From: Theobroma cacao
Taxonomy: Eukaryota > Streptophyta > Magnoliopsida > Malvales > Malvaceae
Length of the DNA stretch: 64,000 bases
Assembly (NCBI RefSeq): GCF_000208745.1
Contig: NC_030858.1
Location: forward strand, 8,265,588 to 8,329,587
Direction: 5' to 3'
The notes beneath the pieces were generated by a model. That model had not been told where the DNA came from and made no database searches. It worked only from the letters and a program-made list of their open reading frames with translations. A program made the translations under genes and the position numbers. Of the stretch, positions 12,253-23,794 are shown one piece after another. How positions within the stretch are numbered: the first letter of the stretch is position 1; each line of letters starts with the position of its first letter.

Positions 12253-15200
12253 AAAATAAAATTTTGACATCAAAATTTCACTTACCGGATTCGAAGAAAA
12301 GATGTGAATATTGGTTTCTCATCTGGCCCTCGGCTTCCCACGTCATCTCCTCCATTCGAGCATTCTTCCACAATACTTTCACCATTGGAATGCTCTTGTT
12401 CCTTAGCACTCGATCCTTTCGATCTAGAATACAAGCTGCACCTCAAACTTCAAATCCTCATGCAATTCAATGGGAGGTGTTTCTAAAATGTGCGAGGGAT
12501 CTGGAACATACTTTTTCAACATCGAGACGTGGAAGACATTATGAATCCGATCTAACTCTGAGGGTAATTCAAGTCTGTAAGCCACTGGCCCAATCCTTTC
12601 AATGATACGAAAGGGTCCAATGTATCTTGGATTGAGCTTTCTCCTCTTCGCGAATCTAATCACACCTTTCATCATCCAATAAATACCACAAATTATCACA
12701 ATAGTATAATCAAATAAGATTTAATACTTGAAATTTTTAAATTATTACCTTTCCAAGGAGAAACCTTAAGAAAAACTTTATCGTCGTCTTTAAACTCCAA
12801 ATCTTTCCTTCGTTTATCCGAATAATTATTCTGCCTATCTTGAGCTGTCTTTAACTGCTCTCGGATAACCTTGACCTTATCATTTGTCAGATCAATCAAT
12901 TCCACATTCACCAATTTCCTCTCACCTACTTCATCCCAACAGAGCGGAGTTCGACACTTCCTTCCATACAAAACCTCGTATGGTGCCATCCCAATACTAG
13001 ACTGAAAACTGTTATTATACGCGAACTCCACCAATGGCAAGTGTCTGTCTCAACTGCCAATAAGTCAATGACACAAGCCCGTAACATATCCTCAAAGGTC
13101 TGAATAGTTCTCTCAGATTGACCATCTATCTGCGGATGAAAGGCAGTACTAAATCTCAATTTAGTTCCAAGTGCTTCTTGAAATTTTGACCAAAATCGAG
13201 AAGTAAACCGAGGGTCTCGATCTGACACAATAGAAACTGGAACTCCATGTAATCTCACAACCCCATCTATATAAAGTCTTGCCAGCCTCTTAATAGAATA
13301 CGTGCTATGGATAGCCAAGAAATGGGCGGACTTAGTCAATCTATCCACAATCACCCAAATAGCATCCTTCCCACTTTATGTCCGTGGCAAACCCAATACA
13401 AAGTTCATAGTCATGTGTTCCCACTTCCATTCAGGAATCGGTAAAGGCTGAAGAGTACTTGACGATTTTTGATGCTCCGCCTTGATCTGTTGGCATGTGA
13501 GACATTTCGCTACAAACTCTGCTATGTCTCGTTTCATACCCGACCACCAATAACTTTCTTTAATAGTCCGATACATCTTGGTGCTTCCAAGATGTAAAGC
13601 ATAGGCAGAAGAATGAGCTTTCTCCAAAATAGCTCGTCTCAACTGATCATCCTTAGGGACACAAATTCAGTCTCTAAGCATTAAAGTACCATCATCGCTA
13701 AGTCTAAACTCACTAGATTCTCCATCTTGCAACTTTTGAACTTCCTGTTTCAACCAATCATCATATTTTTGTAATTCTCTAATCTAATTCAACAATGAAG
13801 GTCTCACAACAAAACTAGCAAGTAGGGTTCCATCCTCACCATTATTTAACTGGATCCCTAGAGATTTCATCTCAAGCAATATCGAAAAATAAGAACTCTG
13901 AAGTGCTGTTAATGAAGATGAGGATTTACGACTTAAAGCATCCGCTACAACATTTGCCTTTCCTGGATGATAATCAATCACCAAGTCATAATCCTTAATC
14001 AACTCCAACCATCGTCTCTGTCTCAAATTAAGCTCTTTCTAGGTGAGCAAATATTTCAAGCTTTTATGATCAGTAAAAATTCGATAACGCTCACCATATA
14101 AATAATGTCTCCAAATCTTCAATACGAAGACTACTGCTGCTAACTCCAAGCCATGCGTAGGGTAATTCGTCTCATGCTTCTTCAACTGTCGGGAAGCATA
14201 AGCTATTACTTTTTCATCTTGCATCAATACGCACCCTAATCCCAACTTAGATGCATCACTATATACCACAAATTCTTTTCCATTTACAGGAAGTGTTAAG
14301 GTGGGAACAGAGGTTAACCGGTTCTTTAGCTCTTGAAATCGATTCTCACAAACATCATTCTACTCATACTTAACTCCTTTACAAGTCAAACGAGTCAGAG
14401 GAGCTGCTATCAAAGAAAATCCCTGAACAAATCTCCGGTAATAACCGGCTAAGCCAAGGAAACTATGAATCTCAGTTACCGTTCTCGGTTGCTCCCATTG
14501 CAAGATTGCCTCAATCTTCTTGGGATCAACATAAATTCCAGCTTCGGACACCACACGTCCCAAGAAAACCACTTCCTTCAATCAAAATTCACATTTAGAG
14601 AACTTGGCATAGAGTTGCCTCTCGCGCAAAGTTTGTAACACAATACGCAAATGTACAGCATGTTCATCATCATTCTTCGAATAAACCAAGATGTCATCTA
14701 TGAATACTATCACAAACTTATCCAAAGTATGGATGGAACACCTTGTTCATAAGATCCATAAAAACTGTCGGGGCATTAGTCAAACCAAACGGCATCACTA
14801 GAAACTCATAATACCCATAACGCGTCCTGAAGGCAGACTTGGGTACATCCTGCTCCTTAATCTTCAACTGATAGTACCCAGATCTCAAATCAATCTTAGA
14901 GAATACTATAGCACATCGTAATTGATCAAAAAGATCATCTATCTAGGGTCAAGGGTATTTATTCTTGATGGTCACTCGGTTCAGCTGACGGTAATCGATA
15001 CACAATCGAAGAGTGTCATCCTTCTTCTTTACAAATAGGACTGGTGCTCTCCAAGGAGAAATGCTAGGGCGAATGAAACCTTTATCCACCAAATCTTGTA
15101 ACTAGACTTTCAATTCCTTCAACTCTGCCGGAGCCATTCTATATGGAGGAATAGAAATAGGTGCGGTACCCAGAAGTAAATCAATAGGGAACTCAAGCTC

Positions 15201-15900
15201 TCGATCAGGAGGTAGTCCCGGTAAATCATCAGGAAATACATCAGGAAACTCACTTACTATTGGGACATCCTCTAACTTAGGTTTCCCCTTTGAAGTATCA
15301 ATCACGTATGCCAAATAAGTCGGATGCCCTTTTTGCACTAATTTCAAAGCTTTGATGACCGAGATTACATAAGACAGTAATACTCGATGTTTCCCTACAA
15401 ATACAATCTCTGCTCCCTTCGAATTTCGAAGGACAACTTCTTTTCGAAAATAATCCACGTTTGCCCGATGTGCAGTTAACCAGTCCATACCCAATATTAA
15501 ATCAAAATCCAAGATCTCTAGAGGAATTAAGTCATCCCTAAATTTTTCCTCACCTACCCTTACCCCACAGTCTCTATGACAAGTATTTCTAATCAACTGT
15601 TCTCCTAGAAGGGTATGCACTACAATTTCTCCCTTTAATGGTGACTAGTTTCTATCAGCAATTGATGCAAATGTCGTACTCACATAAGATCTATCTGAGC
15701 CAGAATCTATCAAAACATAAGCATTTTTATCAAATAGAGACATAATACCTGTCACTGCTCCAGGTCGAACCCGTGCCTCATCTTCCGTCACAACGAAAAC
15801 TCTTGTCAAAGTATGAGTCTGTGGTCTCGAAGGTGGATGCGTCGGGGTATTACTCTCCACACCGGATAATATGGCTACTCCTTGTCTCGGTGGTAACCCA
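12245..15900 (-). pseudogene. Chromovirus pol (PR-RT-RH-IN-chromodomain), degenerate
   Basis: Aspartic protease is at about 15860-15650, with the active-site LIDSGSDRSYVS. The spacer holds ILGMDWL near 15500 and EFPDVFPDDLPGLPPDRE near 15230. RT spans about 15150-14350, with [12 protein letters not shown], the catalytic [11 protein letters not shown] near 14690, and [11 protein letters not shown] near 14450. RNase H is at 14269-13784, with [12 protein letters not shown] and [11 protein letters not shown]. Integrase is at 13642-12700, with the zinc-binding H..H..C..C region (CLTCQQIK), then [34 protein letters not shown] and [12 protein letters not shown]. After the intron-like insert come [11 protein letters not shown] and [13 protein letters not shown] chromodomain-like segment (IPMVKVLWKNARMEEMTWE) lies near 12390-12330. 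In-frame stops and a frameshift before the catalytic Asp pair show that it is inactive. Confidence 0.9.
12666..12748 (-). other. 83-nt GT-AG intron-like insert in pol
   Basis: Between the codons for VSPWK and VIRFAKRRK there is an AT-rich 83-nt segment that begins GTAATAATTT and ends GATGAAAG on the minus strand. Removing it exactly restores the continuous conserved stretch of Tekay-type pol (WKGVIRF). The boundaries obey the GT-AG rule and the phase is kept. It could be a spliced intron or a small insertion that happens to mimic one. Confidence 0.5.
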
Positions 15901-15914
15901 AAAAAATCTCTCTT

Positions 15915-17129
15915 CTACATATCAGTGCGAGCTGGTGGAGATGATGCAGCTATAGTGGCTCGTCCTAACCGTGGATAATTACTCATAATATGACCCGTCT
16001 GTCCACATTGGAAACATCTTGTTGGCCCTCTACATAGCCCACTATGATAATTCTCACAATTTCTGCATCTGTCAGAACCTCCAGAACTCTTTCCAGAACC
16101 AGTCATAGCAGATCTGCTAAACCTCGAAGGTTTCTGCTGTGATGGTGGAAATAGAGGTCAAGGAGATGTTACGAAAACAGAAGTAGTGCTCCCTGAAATC
16201 GCTGAGTGCTTGCCTCTTTTTACTAGCTGACTAGAAGACATACCAATATTCCTCTTTTTTGCAAACTCAGTCCGAATCCTCTTATTCTCAATCGCGAGCT
16301 TCTCAGCCCATAAAGCCATCTATACCACCTCCTTATGTGGGTTCCTACCAGTCACTGTCATTCGCTCTTTAATCTCATTACGGAGCCCTTCCTCGAAATA
16401 ACTAGTCTGATCCTGCTCAGATTTTACCAGATCTGACACATATAACATCAACTCGTTAAAACGAGTCTCGTACTCCTTTACAGTTAGATTCCCTTGTTTC
16501 AAACTCAAAAATTCTCTCTTCTTTTCTTTCTGATGAAAGTAAGTGAAATACTGACCATCGAATTCCTTGAAAAAATCGGACCATGTCTGAGGAGTAGTGG
16601 AACGGGACTTCACCGAATTCCACCAGGTACGAGCCCTCTTCTCTAATAATCTCGTAGCCACCATTAGCTTCATGTCGTCATCTAATCCCATATCAAATAG
16701 AGTCTCTGAAACCTAATTAATCCAGTCCTTTGCCACAGTGGCATCTAACTCACCCACAAAAGACACACAACCGAGCTGTCTAGCCTCCTTTAGCTTCTTA
16801 GAAATGGATACATCTTGTATTGGTGGTGGAACTAAAGGAGTAGTTGGAGGCACTATAAGTGGAACTTGACCAGTCTGAGCTTGACCAGCCATTGCGGTAA
16901 AGAAAGCTACCAATGCCTGTGCTGCCTCGGTAGGCATCACGGGAATACCAGTAAGTAGCTGAGGAGATGAAGGATGTGGAGGACTATCGGCCTGCTCAGC
17001 AGCAGGTGCTGCCCAAATGGTAGACGCAGCCGATTCTTTCTCTATTGCATCTAGCTGATGATATTGGAAATGACCTCTTCCCCTCCCAACCGATCTAGTG
17101 AGAGGTGGGCGTCCGCGTCGAGAAGGCAT
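15915..17129 (-). pseudogene. Chromovirus gag, degenerate
   Basis: The likely start is the ATG at 17129 (MPSRRGRPPLTRSVGRGRG), about 180 nt after the primer-binding site. The retrotransposon gag core follows: LLEKRARTWWNSVKS, WSDFFKEFDGQYF, LKQGNLTVKEYETRFNEL (16650-16430). A zinc knuckle lies near 16040-15990 as CFQCGQTGHIMSNYP. The fourth ligand, normally Cys (CX2CX4HX4C), is Tyr here, so zinc binding would be lost. Stops at about 16711, 16319 and 15913 break the frame. Confidence 0.85.
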
Positions 17130-17291
17130 TATAATCTATAAAAGAATACGAGCAAGTTTAGGTAACCTTAGGCTCAATATGCAGATGCATGCATTCTATT
17201 CGACCTAACCTAACTTAATCAGGGGCCACACTGATACTGTCAATTTTTAAAACAACTTTAAAACTAAAAACTTTGATCTTTAAAACCAAAG

Positions 17292-17303
17292 GCTCTGATA
17301 CTA
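17292..17303 (-). other. Primer-binding site (initiator Met tRNA type)
   Basis: On the minus strand the sequence just after the 5' LTR reads TAGTATCAGAGC. The canonical plant site is TGGTATCAGAGC, complementary to the 3' end of initiator methionine tRNA, so there is one mismatch. It starts 7 nt from the LTR end at 17311. Confidence 0.75.
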
Positions 17304-17310
17304 ATCGAAT

Positions 17311-18859
17311 TGTCACCCGGTACTCCCCTCGAGCCCGTTGCAACCGTCTCAGTGTCCCGGTAGACACTCATTACCCGAAATGTCAACCCGAAACCCCACA
17401 AGGCTTTATTATCAGTTTATCATTTCCCTTGTGAGCAACCATTGTCAAATATCATGTTCTAAAAGATTTTAAACTGTTTCTAACTAAAAACAAATAAAAT
17501 ATTAATTTTCATCTCATAAGGGTATTTTGGTCATTTTTTTTTAAATTTTTGAAACTGGCTAAAACGTAACATACAAGTACAAAACACATAATTCATATTC
17601 AAAATGAGTTTAAAAGTCTAAAATCTTCATTTAAAACAAAATTACGGTTATTTGAATATAATAAGAAACTAAAAGAAATATTAAGAAAAATATTCTATTT
17701 TCTTATAAAACAATATTTATAGAGTTATACGTGAATAATTTTTTATAGCGTAAAAGCTAAATAAAGTTATACATACTGAAATACAGTAAGCCAAAATATT
17801 TAATTTAATTTACAATAACAAGAAGGCCCCCGAATAAACAAAAGTAAAGAGGACTGTGAACCTACGGTTTGAAAAATACAGATCCAACAGTAGTCCTCGA
17901 TAAGATCAACTATCTACAGTCTATACTGAACCTGAAATGGGTGGAAAGGAGAGTGGTGAGATTATAAAATCTCAATGAGTAAACAAACATCATCATAAAT
18001 ATCTAGAGTTGAGTACATGGAGACAATAAAGTAAATCATCGTAAACTGAGTCTCAGCATTAGAATACATTTCATTTAAAATACGTAAAGAGGCTTATGAA
18101 TCTCATAAAAACTAGGCTTGTGCCATAAATCCATTCTCGGGGACACCTTGGCCGAGGCATCCTACCGAGATCGCCAAGGCTATTAAAATTCACATTTCAC
18201 ATAAATCATGTTTTTGATTTGCAAACATAGCCATTCCTTAGCATTGGTTGAGTTCCCCCTCACGTGGTGGTTTGACGTGAAGTGAACCCTAAGTTTTACC
18301 CCAAGAGATACCCTACGCGCCTTTCCGTTCGAGGTAAGAATATAATAGGGTTTACCGTGCCTCTTTAAAAGGCTAGTCCACAGAAACCCCCTACTGCAGT
18401 GATTAATTAATATATATATATAATCCACCATATAATAAAACTCAATAATATGATATGGCAATTTTGTAATTCACAGTCTTTCAAGGCAACCAAACAATTC
18501 ACATTTCAATACAATTGCCAACTAGCCAATCATGCCCGATTTATCATAAGCCAATCAATTTAAACAATCAAATTGTCATAATTAACAGTCTCCGTGTACT
18601 CTATTTTTCAAAATCATTATTAATTTCAAAACAATTTATAATTTAATTTCATTGAAACACATTTATTCATAAAATATGAAAATTTACCTTTTTAAATTCA
18701 TTTTTTCATAGAATTCATGAAATCTCCTAAAAACCACCCTAGATAATTAAAATGACAGTAAGTTTACTCACAATGTCTATGATGTAGACTTTCGACGCAC
18801 TCTGTCTACTGATCCTTGGATGCAATTTCCTTGCCTTTATCGGAGGACTCACCACCTTG
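17311..18859 (-). repeat. Truncated 5' LTR of the chromovirus
   Basis: It is collinear and highly similar to 9280-10829, differing by scattered substitutions and a few small indels. Similarity stops abruptly after ACCACCTTG at 18859, whereas the 3' LTR copy continues for another 1409 bp from 10830. About 48% of the LTR, including its TG start, is therefore missing. A deletion that also removed the downstream half of the MULE is the simplest explanation. Confidence 0.85.
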
Positions 18860-20560
18860 AATTCTATTTTTTCCTCTAGACATCGCAAACGGTCTGCTGT
18901 TGTTAAATTTTTAAAAACTAACTTCCTCTCATCACGAAGAGATGCAAAAGTTTTTGCAATATCTCCCCTAACCTATTAAAAGATAATTAAGATAAAAGAA
19001 TTATTCACAATCATTCATTCAAATTTGAAACTATATTAAAATTATACATTTCAAAAGGGCATATTTATACACCTTATTTGTCAATTTCATCTTTTTACCC
19101 TTTTCATTTTCACCACAAATGGATTCATTGTCAAGAAAAAAAATAATTATTATAAACTAAATTTAATCGTCAATATAAACATCAATATATAATAAATTTC
19201 ACAACGTAATGAACAATAATACTTACAATTATGTCAAATAAAAAAAAGCAACATATGTACACACTTACTAGTAAAAAACAAAGGCATTCTTAGGTCGCTT
19301 TAGACGACAAGATTTGTTAATGACTTGGCCTTTGTTGCCATCTATGTTTTCATGGTTTTCACATTTTTCCAAAACGAAATCCATGCAAGAAGTTTTTGTC
19401 ATAGTCTCAACATCTCTCATTATTGTTGTCATATATTTTCTAACAGCCGTATCTGTAAAACTGCATTATAAAGTAAATATAACCAGCCTTAAACAGGATT
19501 ATGAATTGAATAATTGTTATGACAAAATCAATAACAAATACCAAGGCATAAATTAAAAAGTTATACAATAATGATGTTCAAACACAACTAGATTTTTGTT
19601 AACTTATAAATCATATTATTTTTAAAAAATTCTAATAAAAACTATTAAAAAAATAGCTCAGATGCAAACTATTCCCATAAAATTTTAAATCAATTTTCAT
19701 AAGCGTGTTATTGATATGAAGAGCAGTGAGTTCAAACATAGGAAAGTAACAATGATTCAACTTTTCTTTTCTTTCAAAATATTTTTAGGCATGTTGAACT
19801 TGGGTATTTAAACGTTTATTGAACCAAATGCAGGCCATATATCATTCATTAAAGATGCAGCTGCCACTCGACCACCTGAGAATCTTCATCACCTGCTTAA
19901 AGTGCTTCAAACAATTTGTATTAAATTATCATGCAGTAAAACAGGAAAAACCAAGGTAAATACAATTAATATCGGGTCTCCAGTTGTTCTTAGGATGACA
20001 GAAATGGAAGCAATGTCTACATATGTCTGAGTAGTGACCAATACGTCAACACAGACTTGTTACATGTTCCAATATAAAGAGCATGGTCAGAATCAGTCAT
20101 AGCCACAGATATATGTAACCAACAAAAATTTCAGCAAGCATTCACCAAACAATTTTTTTATCATATTACAATGATATCAAGGATAAAAGAAATCACTCAA
20201 AGTTTCCCTGATACTCAACAAACTTAATTGCCATTGTCTTGAGAATTTTGTCAGCAGGTTGCAGTAATGTATGCGCCTCCTAATCAAACAGAAAGTTAAA
20301 GAATATTCTTGCCGTTTTGTAAGGTTTCGATGCTGATATCGGTTAGAGTGAAAGACCTTCTAAAAAGGTTGACATTGTAGGAGAAGATTAGGTTGCTGGT
20401 AAACAATGCTGCACCATCCATGGGTCGAGATCAAAGGGTACGAATGGTGGTCCAAAGGCAATGTTGCTTCAATACACAACGCTGCAGCTCTGAATTCACA
20501 ATAAAATAATTCAAAAAAAATTCCTCTGTTAAGAGAGAACACAGTCTGTTGGGGAGAGTC
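18860..20560 (-). pseudogene. Unidentified exon-like fragments
   Basis: I do not recognise a family. On the minus strand three segments look exon-like, each preceded by a plausible acceptor. After TGATTAG near 20282, EAHTLLQPADKILKTMAIKF is encoded. After TTTACAG near 19457 there is an open stretch of about 60 codons that includes ETMTKTSCMDFVLEKCEN and LKRPKNAFVFY. After GGTTAG near 18972, ASLRDERKLVFKNLTTADRL runs straight into the truncated LTR. On the plus strand a short frame, KDAAATRPPENLHHLLKVLQ, lies near 19850. None forms a complete gene. It may be a host gene broken by the transposon rearrangement, or chance frames. Confidence 0.3.
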
Positions 20561-20734
20561 CTCATCTTCCCTGGCTCCTCTATTTGTGAGAGTTCTTATT
20601 TCTCTTGACTTTTTAATTTTATTTTTTTATTAACCAGTTGAACTAGTTTACATGTTTCTTTATCAGTTTTAAATCAATGGTCACAATTTAATCTTGTAAA
20701 TTAAACAATGTTTATTAATTGACCTTACAGTAAG

Positions 20735-20890
20735 GTAAAAAATAATCACCTTACTGCAGAATTTGCCTATTTCAAATAGTAATGGATCTGGTAAAAAATA
20801 ATCACCTTACTGCAGAATTTGCCTATTTCAAATAGTAATGGATCTGCGTAAAATTATGGACAAAATTTAATGGGGTCAAGGTATTTTACC
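20735..20890. repeat. 56-bp tandem duplication plus truncated Mutator-like end
   Basis: The unit beginning GTAAAAAATAATCACC and ending TAATGGATCTG occurs twice in direct succession (20735-20790 and 20791-20846). It is followed by TGGGGTCAAGGTATTTTACC (to about 20889), which is the right-terminus sequence of the Mutator-like elements described here. It appears to be a right-end fragment whose inner edge was tandemly duplicated. Confidence 0.65.
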
Positions 20891-20935
20891 CTTGTTTTTT
20901 TATCTTCAACCTTTTTCAAAAGTTATTTAGGTTTA

Positions 20936-21694
20936 GGGTAAAATATCGTGACCCCTTTTAAATTTTAGCTATAATTCTATGCGAGTCCATTGGTATACGA
21001 AATGGATATTCCGCCCTGATAGAATATCTTTTACTGGACACATAAGTTAGTCATTAGTCAACCGTTGATGTTTCATTAGTTTGATGATACGGCAATATTT
21101 CTTGGATAATTTTACCTTTCATTAATTTTAAAAATTATCACACTATATAAATTATAATTTTTCATTTTTAAAATTTTTTCTTTCTTATTCAAGAAAAAAT
21201 TCTCTCTATCCTACCTTTTGTTGATCGACCATTTTGTGACTAGATTTGGCCAGGGAGTGCCAAATCTAACCAAATTTTGCTCCCTCAATTTGGGCTCCTA
21301 AACATTCCCCTAGGAAGCATGGATCGACGCTCCTTAGGGGAGTGTCGGTTTAAAGAGTGTGGATCTAGGGAGCATCGACACTCCCCTAGGGAGCACAAGA
21401 TTCTCGCTCCCTTAGGGAATGTCAATCTCAGGTTCCCTTGGGGAGATTTAGCCAGATTTGACATTCCACGACTAGATTTGGTTGTGGGGTAATTAGTCAG
21501 TGTAAGGAAGCGTTATCGATCACTTTGAGAGAAAGGAAAATAGTGAAAAAGAGTGAAGAAAGAATATTAACATTTTAGATATTTTACATTTGCCAGTTAA
21601 CATTGTTTACACATTTGGGATGAATTGTTTATTTTGAATACTAATGGATCCACTTGAAATTATGGCTAAAACTTAGGGGTCAAAGTATTTTACC
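20936..21694. mobile_element. Non-autonomous Mutator-like element, 0.76 kb
   Basis: The left end reads GGGTAAAATATCGTGACCCC and the right end, in reverse complement, GGTAAAATACTTTGACCCC. The terminal inverted repeats continue for about 60 bp through ATTTTAGC.ATAATT and GATCCA/GAGTCCATT. A 10-bp direct repeat, TTTAGGTTTA, flanks the element at 20926-20935 and 21695-21704, which suits the 9-11 bp target duplication of Mutator-like transposons. The interior has no transposase. At 21240-21470 there is a GC-rich core with repeated GGGGAGTGTCG / CGACACTCCCC inverted motifs inside otherwise AT-rich DNA. Confidence 0.8.
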
Positions 21695-21704
21695 TTTAGG
21701 TTTA

Positions 21705-22327
21705 CTTGCTTGCATTCTATTTAGCTAGAAGTCATAGCCACCAATATGATTAATTGCAAACTAAACTTTATTACATATAGAGAAAGTTGAATGGGACAAA
21801 ACATGATCCCAACATGGTCTCTGAGATGCATAGTAAATCTTGTTCTTGATTCCTTAATATCAACAAATAAATAAAATTTCCATGGCCAAAAGAGAAAGGA
21901 AGATTAAGAGTAATGAAATTGTTAGCAAATCCTCTAATAGACTTGATAAAGCAAAGACCAAGCTCCAAAACATTTACATGGGCAATTGCGTCCTTTGTAA
22001 GAATAATTTTTTTTTTTTTTTGCTTTCAAGTTCTTTGCAAATGATGATGACATTGACTTGGGCAAGAGTCAATTCTACTTGCTCCTCTTGCATTACAAAA
22101 TATTTTAACAATTACACTTTTCCTTGTTTCGTAAATTATCTGATTAACTAATTTAAAATGTTGAATCATATTAATAACCAAATGAGATAACTTCAAAGTC
22201 TATGCAAGTGTACTAGAGACAATTTCAAAGTTCAAAGTTATGGCAAAGAATGATTTAGACAACCAAGTTTAAAGTCACTATAACTACCCATAACAGTGAA
22301 TATGAATATGGTAAATTTTAAATAACA
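21705..22327. other. Intergenic tract without recognisable features
   Basis: AT-rich sequence with a poly-T run near 22007-22021. Short frames on both strands (for example 21882-22151) have no recognisable similarity and low-complexity content. I see no gene here. Confidence 0.5.
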
Positions 22328-22716
22328 TGTCAAATCTTATATAAAAAAAATAGTATAAGAAAAGGAGTAAAAAGGCTTGAGGCATGCTGTAACATACTTT
22401 CTTTAAAGAGTTGCTACTTACTATGGGGATTTGGAAATAAGGACTCTCTAAGATACAACAAGTTTATTGCATAATGCTTTTGATGGATGAAGTCAGTGCT
22501 GAAAGTGCATTCTTTTTTATATATTGAAAAGTTGTGTCCGTTGTGTTTTTATATATGTGTCTGTTGTGTTTTAACAGACGTTTTTATTGAACAATTTTCA
22601 ATAGTTGTGTTTGTTCACTTCTATTTATTAAAAGAGTTATATTTTAATTTAAATAATAACATCTTGAATAATTATTTTCCAATGTGAGACTCTTAAATAT
22701 TACAAACTATCTAACA
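22328..22716 (-). repeat. 3' LTR of the degraded copia element
   Basis: 389 bp. In plus orientation it begins TGTCAAATCTTATA and ends ACTATCTAACA. It aligns with 24126-24539 with many substitutions and small indels. Confidence 0.65.
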
Positions 22717-23239
22717 ATCCTTCATTAGTTTGTAATATTAATAATACTATGCATAATAAAAAGTATCATGAACATTTGAACTTTCTACTAGAATAGAAAT
22801 TTTAAATTAAGATGAAGTTATTGGTATCACAGGGATTGAACTGTAACTCCTTATGCCATAATCGAAAATATCACATACATAACAAAATTTAATCGCTTTA
22901 AAATTCTACCAACTACTTTAGCACTTATATGGTCCTGTGTTAATCCTCGTTTCATGAATATTTATAAAAGTAAACCTTTTTAACTCTTATTCAAAGTGGC
23001 ACCACTTTAATATTCATATAGGTGAAATTTGTCATTATGTCCCTATTTCTACAGGCATTTAACATTTCGATTAAGAGTTTTTTACTCATCTTCTCCTTGT
23101 AACAGTTGGACTAAATATTCTAGAATAAGGCTATTTAATGTAAAAAATTCAATACATAAGAATAGCATATTGTAACTTGTTATTAACCATTAAACTTTTA
23201 TTGTTAGTTTTGTTAACTCAAAGTTGGGTTTCATTACTA

Positions 23240-23730
23240 ACGCATTTAAGTCAAGGGTTTTAGCCCCATTCCACTAGATGTTGATTTTACAACCTCTTGG
23301 CAAAGTTTTAGTAAGTGGATTAGCCAAATTTTTACAAGATTTAACATAAACTATTATTACAATACCATTTGAGATTAATTTTCTTATGTAAGCATGTCAT
23401 AGACTTATATATTTAGACTTTCCATTATAAATCTTATTGTGGGCTACACACATTGTAGCCTCACTATCACAATTTACGAAATTGGTTGGCATTGGTTGTG
23501 GTTATAATTTTATATCGAATAACAAATTTTCGGCTATTCTGTTTCTTTTCCAACAGCTGTTAATGCTAAAAATTCAAATTCCATAATGGAATTTATAATA
23601 CAAGTTTGCTTCTTGAATGCCTAACTAATGGCACCACCTTTTAAGGAAAAAATCCATCTTGATGTGGATTTATTATCATCAATACCAACTATCCAACTAG
23701 CATAAGAAAATCTTTCTTTCTCAATTAAGA
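23240..23730 (-). pseudogene. Copia RNase H remnant
   Basis: Minus-strand translation in pieces gives SYASWIVGIDDNKSTSRWIF, KKQTCIINSIMEFEFLAL, NFVNCDSEATMCVAHNKIYN and NLANPLTKTLPRG. This follows the order of the Ty1/copia RNase H domain, including the conserved ST.GW and LADPLTK regions. It is broken by stops and frameshifts and is not functional. Confidence 0.8.
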
Positions 23731-23794
23731 CCGTTGTATCTTAATGTACATACGAAATGTCAAATTAATACATCAATGTGTATGTTCACACAAG

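Larger units (their letters stand above)
9280..18859 (-). mobile_element. Ty3/gypsy chromovirus (Tekay/Del-like), 5' LTR truncated
   Basis: Read on the minus strand, the order is 5' LTR (18859-17311, truncated), tRNA-iMet-type primer-binding site, gag, protease, reverse transcriptase, RNase H, integrase, a chromodomain-like tail, polypurine tract, and 3' LTR (12238-9280, complete). Integrase after RT/RNase H places it in Ty3/gypsy, and a C-terminal chromodomain-like segment with very long LTRs fits Tekay/Del chromoviruses. Stops and frameshifts are frequent. The bases next to the 3' LTR are GGTCA (9275-9279), the expected 5-bp target copy, but its partner is lost because the distal 5' LTR is missing. 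It inserted into the MULE transposase. Confidence 0.9.

Noticed and set aside
21882..22151. An 89-residue frame ending in a poly-Phe run
   Set aside because: The Phe run comes from poly-T. There is no family match and no splice context.
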